Shown piece after piece: positions 1-5,769 of a DNA stretch of 7,363 bases (position 1 is the first letter of the stretch; each line of letters starts with the position of its first letter). The position numbers were made by a program, and so were the translations under genes. The notes under the pieces were generated by a model. That model made no database searches and had not been told where the DNA came from. It saw nothing but the letters and a program-made list of their open reading frames with translations. Source of the DNA: an uncultured Clostridia bacterium (GTDB taxonomy: Bacteria > Bacillota > Clostridia > Lachnospirales > Lachnospiraceae); assembly GCA_946623485.1 (NCBI GenBank), contig CAMORF010000109.1, forward strand, positions 1 to 7,363, in the 5' to 3' direction.

Positions 1-1
1 C

Positions 2-586
2 TATTATATGTACCTTCAGGGAAGGTTCAACCTTCCGAGGGTAGATGATCCTGTCTGGCTGGCCGGATGTCTGATTCTGGTATATCTGGTCTCTCCGGAG
101 CGGTTTGTCCTTCCGGTACGGTATGCCTGGACCATGGTTCTCATTCTGTTTGTGGTGAACCAGGGACGGTGGTCGGTATTCTGGAGGCATAATACCGTCC
201 AGGACGAGGAGAAAAGAGCCAAGGCTGCGAACTTTATCGCCCAGGTTGCCTCTGACCAGGAGCATCTGTACCTGACCAAAGCAGGGCTGTATGCGATCTC
301 GCCCGGATATGGTCCGCTTTCTCTTGTACCGATCGGCGTGGCGTCAAACATGGGCGTCCTCGGCGGATGGCCTGCCGGCAGCCCTGCTTATCAGGCGGCC
401 CTGGCACAGTATGGGGTCACGAATCCATATCGTGACTGTATCAATAATGAGAAGGTATACCTGATTGACAATGACATCAATCTTACGCTGAATTATATCC
501 GGGAATATTACGATATGAAAGCGCAGGCAGTCGAAGCAGGCTCCTTTGACAAGAAGAATACGATGTATCAGATTGTATCAGAATGA
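2..586 (+). CDS. Polytopic membrane protein, C-terminal part (5' end outside the window)
   Basis: The frame is open to the left edge, so this is the 3' end of a longer gene; the Met at position 8 has no visible ribosome binding site and is probably internal. Counting from that Met, two hydrophobic stretches (about residues 16-29 and 36-51) look like the last membrane helices. A polar domain of about 140 residues follows (60-192) with no recognisable catalytic motif; it is rich in Gly, Tyr and Asn (for example ISPGYGPLSLVP at 98-109) and ends in a charged tail. This shape, a helical membrane part with a C-terminal soluble domain, is common in GT-C-type glycosyltransferases and related polysaccharide membrane proteins, but I do not recognise the family. 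The next gene starts 24 nt downstream, so it is co-transcribed with the ATP-grasp and glycosyltransferase genes, which supports a role in surface glycan assembly. The membrane call is fairly safe; the function is inference. Confidence 0.7.
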   Translation, partial: YYMYLQGRFNLPRVDDPVWLAGCLILVYLVSPERFVLPVRYAWTMVLILFVVNQGRWSVFWRHNTVQDEEKRAKAANFIAQVASDQEHLYLTKAGLYAISPGYGPLSLVPIGVASNMGVLGGWPAGSPAYQAALAQYGVTNPYRDCINNEKVYLIDNDINLTLNYIREYYDMKAQAVEAGSFDKKNTMYQIVSE

Positions 587-610
587 TTTTAAGAAGGAGA
601 TTGTTCCGGA

Positions 611-1810
611 ATGAAGAAATTGATGATTCTGGGAGGTACCCGGTTCGTGCTCCCGGCCATTGAAGCTGCGCATCAGCTTGGGGCGCATGTGATCACCTGT
701 GATTATCTGCCAGGCAATTACGCCCATCGGTTCAGCGACCAATATTGCAACGTTTCCACAATTGACAGTGAGGCTGTCCTGAAGGCGGCCATGGAGCTGC
801 AGATCGATGGGATTCTCTCTTACGCGTCTGATGCCGGGGCAGTAACGGCAGCATATGTGGCCCGGGAGATGAATCTGCCGGGGAATCCATATGAGTCCGT
901 CACGATCCTCCAGAATAAGGGAAGGTTCCGCAGCTATCTGAAGGAACATGGCTACCATGTTCCCTGCGCGAAGACATATGATTCTCCCCGGGAGGCGGTT
1001 TTGGAACGGGGGATGTGGGAGTATCCGGTGATCGTGAAACCGACGGATTCCGCCGGAAGCAAGGGGGTAACGCGCGTGGACAGTCCGGACGGAATGGAGA
1101 AGGCTGCCCTGCTGGCGGCGGACACTTCCATCGAAGGGCACCTGATTGTGGAACAGTTTATCCCGCAGGCGGGTTACTCCACGGACAGTGACAGTTTTTC
1201 AATCGGAAGTGAGCTTGTTTTTTGTTCCTTTAATGATCAGATGTTTGACACAAGAGCCAGAAACCCCTATGCGCCGGCAGGGTTCCTGTGGCCATCCTCC
1301 ATGCGTCATGCTGCCCAGGCGGAGCTGAGGGGGGAGATTGCGCGCCTGATCCGGGAGCTTGAGATCGGCACGGCCATCTATAACATCGAGACCCGGCTCG
1401 GCATGGATGGAAAGACCTATATCATGGAGCTGTCTCCCAGGGCCGGGGGGAACCGCCTGGCGGAAATGCTCCGGTACGCGACCGGCCAGGACATTATTCT
1501 CTCAACCGTTCAGTATGCTCTTGGCTTTGCGATCGATCCTGTTCCGGTTCAGCCTGTATATCATGGATTCTGGGGGGAAGCGATTCTTCACAGCCGGCAG
1601 GAGGGGAGCTATGACGGAATCAGCATCGAGTCAGATGCCAGACGATGCGCGGTGGAGGTTGATATGCATGTGGAGAAGGGAGACCCGGTGCATAGCTTCT
1701 CCAGCGGAAGAGATGAGATTGGAACCCTGGTGCTTCATTCCTCCAGCCGGGAAGAACTGGAAGGGATCCTCCGGAATATCGATGAGATGGTACAGATTAA
1801 GGTAAGATAG
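611..1810 (+). CDS. ATP-grasp carboxylate ligase (first of a tandem pair)
   Basis: A 399-residue cytoplasmic ATP-grasp enzyme. The family activates a carboxylate with ATP as an acyl phosphate and joins it to an amine or thiol. A Rossmann-like pre-ATP-grasp domain opens with MILGGT (5-10) and runs to about residue 95. The ATP-grasp core follows: K103, then IVKPTDSAGSKG (141-152) with the nucleotide-binding lysine K143 and the glycine-rich loop, the hinge acidic residue E181 (IVEQF), and metal-binding acids at E260 (YNIETR) and E273 (MELSPRAGGN, with R277). A C-terminal module of about 60 residues contains SSGRDEIG (364-371). The length suits stand-alone ATP-grasp proteins related to the PurK/PurT/CarB fold. 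AAGGAG at 594-599 lies 11 nt before the ATG, which fixes the start. The stop is 1 nt from the next ATP-grasp gene, so the two are probably made together. The substrate is unknown; amino-acid or acyl transfer to a sugar or glycan precursor fits the neighbourhood. Confidence 0.88.
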   Translation: MKKLMILGGTRFVLPAIEAAHQLGAHVITCDYLPGNYAHRFSDQYCNVSTIDSEAVLKAAMELQIDGILSYASDAGAVTAAYVAREMNLPGNPYESVTILQNKGRFRSYLKEHGYHVPCAKTYDSPREAVLERGMWEYPVIVKPTDSAGSKGVTRVDSPDGMEKAALLAADTSIEGHLIVEQFIPQAGYSTDSDSFSIGSELVFCSFNDQMFDTRARNPYAPAGFLWPSSMRHAAQAELRGEIARLIRELEIGTAIYNIETRLGMDGKTYIMELSPRAGGNRLAEMLRYATGQDIILSTVQYALGFAIDPVPVQPVYHGFWGEAILHSRQEGSYDGISIESDARRCAVEVDMHVEKGDPVHSFSSGRDEIGTLVLHSSSREELEGILRNIDEMVQIKVR

Positions 1811-1811
1811 C

Positions 1812-3029
1812 ATGAGCAGAAAAAAAATATTGGTGCTTGGCGCCAGCTACTCACAGATCCCGCTGTTTCAGGCAGCGGAAAAACTTGGCGTTGAGACGTA
1901 TGCCGTGACGGTTCCTGGCCCCTACCAGGGGATTCCTTATGCCAGCCATGTTGTCTATGCCGATATCACAAAGCCGGAGGAGGTATATGAGGCAGTACGC
2001 ACCCTTGGCGCGGACGCCGTGACCACCTGCTGTATGGATGTCGGTACGCGGACGCTGGGATACCTGTGTGACAGGCTTTCTCTTCCCGGACCGGGGATAC
2101 GCGCTACGGAAGCAGCCAGGGATAAGTCATTGCAAAAACTGGCTTACCGGGAACATGGGATCCTGACGGCGCCCTATGCGGTAATCGAGAACGAGGTGCA
2201 GCTTGAGGAGGCGATCAGGATGATCGGCTTTCCCCTGATGATCAAGGCTGTTGACCTGATGGGAAGCCGGGGGGTATTCCGTGCGGATCATCCGGAAGAG
2301 GCCCGCAGGTATTTCCGGGAGAGTATGCAGGAGACCGGAAAGCCGTACTTAATCGCGGAACGATTTCTGCAGGGCGTCATGTTTGGCGTGGAAGGAATGA
2401 TCGGACCTGACCAGACGCCTGCTTTCGTGCTTCCCCTTGGAAATGACCTTCATGACGGGAATCCGCCTTTTCCGCAGGGACATTATGTGCCCTGGGAGCG
2501 CGCGGGGCAGCTTTCGGGAAAGATCCGGCAGATGGTGCAGCAGGTCGCCGGGGCGCTGGATTTTCGAAGCTGCGCTTTTGATATGGACTGCATGCTTGTG
2601 GACGGGGAATGTTATGTCATCGAGGCAACCCCGCGCTGCGGCGCGACGGGAATTGCGGATACGGTCAGCCTGTACTATGGAATTGATTACTTTGAGGCCA
2701 TCGTGCGGTGTGCGCTGGGCGAGGAGGTCGGCTGGATGTTCCGGGCGCAGGAGGAGGGAAGGACAGTCGCAAACGCCTCCTGGCTCCTGAGCGCTCCGAC
2801 GGATGGAATCCTTTCTTCACTCCAGGCTCCTGCGCGGCTGCCGGAGAATGTGACAGACCTGGCTTTCAATGTCAGGCCGGGAGACCATGTCAGGAAGATG
2901 CGAAACGGGCGGGACCGGATCGGGCAGATCATCGTAAAAGGGGAAGGCCCGGAGGAATGCCACCGGATCATCGGGGATGTTTTGGATCAAATCCGGATCG
3001 AAGTGCGTCCGGAACAGGAGCAGGAATAA
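1812..3029 (+). CDS. ATP-grasp carboxylate ligase (second of a tandem pair)
   Basis: A 405-residue ATP-grasp protein, paralogous to the one before it. The N-terminal Rossmann-like domain begins KKILVLGASYSQ (4-15). The core shows K105, LMIKAVDLMGSRG (142-154) with lysine K145, the hinge E183 (IAERF), and acids at D257 (FDMDC) and E271 in IEATPRCGATG (270-280), where the family usually has E-x-N-P-R. A C-terminal module with RPGDHV (355-360) and NGRDRIG (365-371) aligns with the same part of the upstream protein, so both share the whole architecture. The metal-site loop differs clearly (EATPRCGATG here, ELSPRAGGN there), which suggests different acceptors. The ATG at 1812 begins 1 nt after the upstream stop, with AAGG at 1799-1802 as a modest ribosome binding site, and translational coupling is likely. 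The glycosyltransferase gene follows 15 nt later. Fold and ATP use are well supported; the substrate is not known. Confidence 0.87.
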   Translation: MSRKKILVLGASYSQIPLFQAAEKLGVETYAVTVPGPYQGIPYASHVVYADITKPEEVYEAVRTLGADAVTTCCMDVGTRTLGYLCDRLSLPGPGIRATEAARDKSLQKLAYREHGILTAPYAVIENEVQLEEAIRMIGFPLMIKAVDLMGSRGVFRADHPEEARRYFRESMQETGKPYLIAERFLQGVMFGVEGMIGPDQTPAFVLPLGNDLHDGNPPFPQGHYVPWERAGQLSGKIRQMVQQVAGALDFRSCAFDMDCMLVDGECYVIEATPRCGATGIADTVSLYYGIDYFEAIVRCALGEEVGWMFRAQEEGRTVANASWLLSAPTDGILSSLQAPARLPENVTDLAFNVRPGDHVRKMRNGRDRIGQIIVKGEGPEECHRIIGDVLDQIRIEVRPEQEQE

Positions 3030-3044
3030 AAACAGGAGGTCAAC

Positions 3045-4010
3045 ATGCTGGTTTCCGTTGTGATACCTTGCTATAATTCAGAAAAATCGATCGGAAAGCT
3101 GGTTGACATGTGCATGGAAGCCTTCTCAAAGTGGGATGGCTATGAATGCGAGATGGTGCTGGTCAATGATTGCTCCCGTGACGGCACCTACCGGGAGATC
3201 CTGAAATGTGTGGAACGCTATCCGGGCAAGGTGACCGGGGTCGATTTTTCCAAAAACTTCGGACAGCATGCCGCGCTCCTGGCCGCGATGCATTATGTGC
3301 GCGGAGAGATTGTGGTCGGCATGGATGATGACCTGCAAAACCATCCTGATCAGATCCTCCAGTTCCTGGACAAGATGGAAGAAGGCTATGACGTGGTGTT
3401 TGGAGTCTACCGGAAGCGGCAGTTTGGATGGTTTAAGAACCTGACAAGCAAGATCAGCCAGTTTCTGATGGTACGTCTGGTGGAACGCCCGAAGGGGATC
3501 GATATGAGTAATTTCTGGTGCGCGCGCAGGTTCGTGACGGATGAGATGATCCGGTACCAGGGAAATGACGCGCTGGTCCAACCGTTGTTTGCCCGGACGA
3601 CATCCAACATGGCGGACATTTCGCTGGAGCATTATGAGCGGGAATTCGGAACCTCAAATTACAGTTTCAAAAAAGCGTTTCGCCTGTTTATGACCTTCAT
3701 GGATTATTCTACGGTGCCGCTTCGGATCGCGAACTTCTTCGGAATCCTGTTTTCATTGGCCGGGTTTGTGGCAACCATCGCGCTGATTATCCATAAGTTC
3801 GTGGATCCCACCGTGCAGACCGGATGGTCCTCATTGATGTGCCTGATGCTGATCATCGCAGGCATTGTGTTCCTGATGCTTGGCGTCATCGGTGAATACC
3901 TGGGCAAGCTGATCAGCGCGTCAACCAACAAACCGCTGTTTGTTGTCCGTGATGTGAGGCGGGGAGAGAACCCTGAAGAGGCATCGGTCGATCAGCACCC
4001 ATCGTGCTGA
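3045..4010 (+). CDS. Family 2 glycosyltransferase, DPM1/CsbB/GtrB type, with two C-terminal membrane helices
   Basis: A 321-residue membrane-anchored glycosyltransferase. Enzymes of this group move a sugar from a nucleotide donor to undecaprenyl phosphate on the cytoplasmic face, making a lipid-linked sugar for use outside the cell. The GT-A domain shows VSVVIPCYN (3-11), VNDCSRDGT (40-48), KNFGQHAALLAA (70-81), the DXD-type metal site MDDDLQNHPDQI (93-104) and the GTSNYSFKKAFRL segment (202-214) that precedes the membrane part in this family. Two helices follow (about 226-249 and 261-288) and then a polar cytoplasmic tail. The length is usual for the group (about 310-340). The ribosome binding site GGAGGT (3035-3040) is strong but only 4 nt from the ATG. 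It is the last gene of the operon with the two ATP-grasp genes. CsbB of Bacillus subtilis is the nearest functional analogue I can name; the sugar cannot be read from sequence. Confidence 0.92.
   Translation: MLVSVVIPCYNSEKSIGKLVDMCMEAFSKWDGYECEMVLVNDCSRDGTYREILKCVERYPGKVTGVDFSKNFGQHAALLAAMHYVRGEIVVGMDDDLQNHPDQILQFLDKMEEGYDVVFGVYRKRQFGWFKNLTSKISQFLMVRLVERPKGIDMSNFWCARRFVTDEMIRYQGNDALVQPLFARTTSNMADISLEHYEREFGTSNYSFKKAFRLFMTFMDYSTVPLRIANFFGILFSLAGFVATIALIIHKFVDPTVQTGWSSLMCLMLIIAGIVFLMLGVIGEYLGKLISASTNKPLFVVRDVRRGENPEEASVDQHPSC
3992..4010 (+). other. Perfect hairpin spanning the glycosyltransferase stop codon
   Basis: TCAGCAC and GTGCTGA form a 7-bp perfect stem around a 5-nt loop (CCATC). The downstream arm contains the TGA stop. 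No run of T follows, so it is not a canonical Rho-independent terminator; it could protect the 3' end of the mRNA or help Rho-type termination. No better terminator is seen in 4011-4090, although the stretch 4045-4083 is pyrimidine-rich. Confidence 0.45.
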
Positions 4011-4071
4011 ACAGGTTATGTGACAGGTTGCATGATCTGCCATTGTTTCTTTCCGTTTGTATCTTTCCCTC

Positions 4072-4100
4072 TTCCTATTTTATTGCATTTCATTTATAAT
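4072..4100 (+). promoter_or_regulatory. Predicted promoter for the secreted Ig-like/cysteine peptidase gene
   Basis: A perfect -10 hexamer TATAAT lies at 4095-4100. At 17 bp spacing the -35 position (4072-4077, TTCCTA) is weak, matching TTGACA at three of six places. Transcription would start near 4107, inside the GTAACA direct repeat, leaving a leader of about 100 nt before the gene. The weak -35 would suit a promoter that depends on a regulator. Confidence 0.5.
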
Positions 4101-4103
4101 ATC

Positions 4104-4120
4104 GTAACAGAATTGTAACA
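4104..4120. promoter_or_regulatory. Direct repeat GTAACA-N5-GTAACA, candidate WalR-type response regulator site
   Basis: Two identical hexamers are spaced 11 bp start to start, one helical turn, as expected for a tandem OmpR/PhoB-family dimer. On the minus strand the element reads TGTTAC-N5-TGTTAC, which fits the WalR (YycF) consensus TGTWAH-N5-TGTWAH in full. It overlaps the predicted transcription start of a cell-wall peptidase gene, the kind of gene WalR controls. Its place downstream of the -10 would favour repression if that promoter is the one used. The match is seen; binding is inference. Confidence 0.45.
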
Positions 4121-4193
4121 TTGATGCTGCCAGACGGTTTATGAACATGCTTTATGCGATGCAGGCTGGTCACCCGGGCAGGTTTTTCAAAAT

Positions 4194-4199
4194 AGGAAG
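4194..4199 (+). promoter_or_regulatory. Ribosome binding site that selects the ATG at 4205
   Basis: AGGAAG ends 5 nt before the ATG at 4205. A GTG codon at 4199 is in frame, but it overlaps this site and has no ribosome binding site of its own, so the ATG two codons later is the better start. Confidence 0.6.
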
Positions 4200-4204
4200 T
4201 GATT

Positions 4205-5662
4205 ATGAAGTATCGTCTGAATCTTGGGAAGACAGGAGTATTCCTGTGTGTGCTGCTTTCATTTTTCCTGCTTGCCGGCATGCATGGGTCATGGAAGGCG
4301 GAGGCGAAGACCCTGATGCTGACCGGGGAGATCAAGCAGCTTTCCGGAGGCAGCGCGTCGAATTGGAAGTCCAGCAAGCCTTCTGTTGCCGGCGTGAGCC
4401 AGACGGGGATTGTTACGGCAGCAGGTAAGGGAACCTGCACGGTTACAGCGCGGCGGGGAAGCAAGAAGCTCAGGTGGAAGATTAAGGTTCTGGCACCTTA
4501 CCTGGGCAAGAACCAGTGGACCGTTCCGGAGGGACAAAGCTTTTCCCTGATGCTGAGAAAGGCATCCGGCATGGAGTTTACCTGGTCTGTTTCTGATCCG
4601 GCGATCCTTCGGCTGGAGAAGCTGAAGGCGAACAAATACAGAGTTACCGGGCTAAAGAGCGGAAGCGCATCTGTGGTCGTAACCAGAGGATCCTGGCAGG
4701 CGGCCTGCAATGTGACGGTAACCGTTGCTTCGGCAACGCCGCAGCCGGATCCGGGATCACAAACGGAAACGCCTTCTGATCCGAACCTGCAGACACTGTA
4801 TATGGATGGAAACATCTTTAAGCAGATGACCTGGAACCGGACGGATACTGCGGTATATGTCAGCTCAGTCTCCAATTTTGGACAGAGCGCGCCTCTTTAT
4901 ATCCACAAGGACGGTGGTGACGGGCTTGAGAATATCTGGGCGGCGACGAATAACGGGGCGGTAGGAGTTGCAGGGACAAAACTCAGTGCCGAGGCGGTCA
5001 AGGGAACGATAGATAAGGCATGCCTGTGGGCCAGGGCGATCGCGGACAGCCCGTACCATGGATATGATTACGGGCATGATTACAAAGGCGCTAACCTGAT
5101 GTATACATTCGGACAGGCAAAACCGAATGGGCTTGGAACAGGTGATTACTGCTGTTCCACGCTGCCCCTTTGCGCTTATTATTTTGCAGGCGTCAATGTG
5201 ATTGGCGAAAACCTGGGCGGTCCTGACGCAAAGTATATCCCGGAATCGACGAAACTCTTCTATGAAGGGAAATGGGGCGAGATCACATTTTATGAGAACG
5301 GACAGCTCTCAGGAGCGAGATATCTGTCCAATTATGAGTGGAGGATATTCCGCTTCTGCGGCTTTACGGATGTCGTTGGTTCCTACAACAGCAATAAGGA
5401 TGGATTCCAGTTCATGCCCGGGGATGTTGTTACGGCAAACGGACATACGCAGATGGTTCTTTCGGCCGGGACGAAAAAGACAGCCGAGACTGTGCAGGCA
5501 TATGGGCATGAAAAAGTAAAAAGCGGAAAGATGCCGAAGGGAGGAGACCAGGCATATGAGATCGGCAGGGCTTACGGCCTCAGGACAAGCCCGAAGATCA
5601 TGCATATCATGCGGTTCACCGGTGAAGGGGTGAAGCTGAATACGGCAGGACTGGTGTCTTAA
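4205..5662 (+). CDS. Secreted cell-wall protein: two Ig-like (BIG2-type) modules and an NlpC/P60- or CHAP-like cysteine peptidase domain
   Basis: A 485-residue exported protein. Residues 1-34 are a signal peptide: basic start, hydrophobic core GVFLCVLLSFFLLAG (11-25) and an AEA cleavage motif before K35. Residues about 36-96 and 100-175 are two divergent Ig-like group 2 modules, with typical phrases such as WKSSKPSVAGVSQTGIVTA (54-72) and WSVSDPAILRL (127-137). A Pro/Gln/Thr linker (about 177-195) leads to the C-terminal domain. There GDYCCST (313-319) stands where NlpC/P60 enzymes have the nucleophile cysteine (usually DCS), and PGDVVTANGHTQMVLS (405-420) supplies the Gly-Asp turn and the probable catalytic H414. 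The likely role is peptidoglycan or surface peptide cleavage, with the Ig-like modules acting as spacer or wall binder. No LPXTG anchor is present. It has its own promoter and is followed by an L,D-transpeptidase gene. The catalytic domain is divergent: C316 or C317 could be the nucleophile, and loss of activity cannot be excluded. Confidence 0.8.
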   Translation: MKYRLNLGKTGVFLCVLLSFFLLAGMHGSWKAEAKTLMLTGEIKQLSGGSASNWKSSKPSVAGVSQTGIVTAAGKGTCTVTARRGSKKLRWKIKVLAPYLGKNQWTVPEGQSFSLMLRKASGMEFTWSVSDPAILRLEKLKANKYRVTGLKSGSASVVVTRGSWQAACNVTVTVASATPQPDPGSQTETPSDPNLQTLYMDGNIFKQMTWNRTDTAVYVSSVSNFGQSAPLYIHKDGGDGLENIWAATNNGAVGVAGTKLSAEAVKGTIDKACLWARAIADSPYHGYDYGHDYKGANLMYTFGQAKPNGLGTGDYCCSTLPLCAYYFAGVNVIGENLGGPDAKYIPESTKLFYEGKWGEITFYENGQLSGARYLSNYEWRIFRFCGFTDVVGSYNSNKDGFQFMPGDVVTANGHTQMVLSAGTKKTAETVQAYGHEKVKSGKMPKGGDQAYEIGRAYGLRTSPKIMHIMRFTGEGVKLNTAGLVS

Positions 5663-5692
5663 GATTCTTTTTATATTTTGGCAGTTATCTTG

Positions 5693-5701
5693 TGTTATAA
5701 T
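5693..5701 (+). promoter_or_regulatory. Extended -10 promoter for the L,D-transpeptidase gene
   Basis: TGTTATAAT is a perfect extended -10 element (TG-N-TATAAT), which can work without a good -35; none is seen at the proper distance (TTGGCA at 5678-5683 is only 12 bp away). The predicted start near 5708 gives a leader of about 60 nt. The -10 is embedded in an 11-bp palindrome, GTTATAATAAC (5694-5704). The promoter lies 31 nt after the preceding stop, so the gene can be expressed on its own; no clear terminator separates it from the gene before. Confidence 0.6.
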
Positions 5702-5735
5702 AACGATGTTTCACATTTCGAGTAACAATCAGACT

Positions 5736-5757
5736 TAATCATAATCCATAATCATAA
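5736..5757 (+). repeat. Short direct repeats TAATCATAA in the transpeptidase leader
   Basis: TAATCATAA occurs at 5736-5744 and 5749-5757, with a further TAATC at 5742-5746, immediately before and touching the ribosome binding site AAAGGAG (5756-5762). It may simply keep the leader AT-rich and unstructured for translation; no regulator is implied by the sequence itself. Confidence 0.5.
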
Positions 5758-5769
5758 AGGAGTTTCACC

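Noticed and set aside
578..1141. Long minus-strand open frame (187 aa) opposite the first ATP-grasp gene
   Set aside because: It is fully antisense to a gene with clear ATP-grasp motifs, and its own translation shows no coherent domain.
2708..3076. Plus-strand frame of 122 aa bridging the second ATP-grasp gene and the glycosyltransferase gene
   Set aside because: An out-of-frame shadow; both flanking genes are intact with proper starts and stops, so no frameshift or fusion is needed.
4083..4100. TTGCAT with TATAAT as a -35/-10 pair upstream of the peptidase gene
   Set aside because: The spacer is 6 bp, which cannot work.
4011..4204. Possible riboswitch or small RNA in the spacer before the peptidase gene
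   Set aside because: No conserved aptamer pattern, strong nested stems or terminator-antiterminator pair could be found; only a promoter, a direct repeat and a pyrimidine-rich tract are visible.
4141..4428. Possible upstream ORF of 95 codons overlapping the start of the secreted peptidase gene
   Set aside because: No ribosome binding site precedes its ATG and most of its length is an out-of-frame reading of the peptidase gene; a leader peptide role cannot be supported.
5678..5701. TTGGCA with TATAAT as a classical -35/-10 pair
   Set aside because: The spacer is only 12 bp, too short for a sigma-A promoter; the extended -10 explains the site better.
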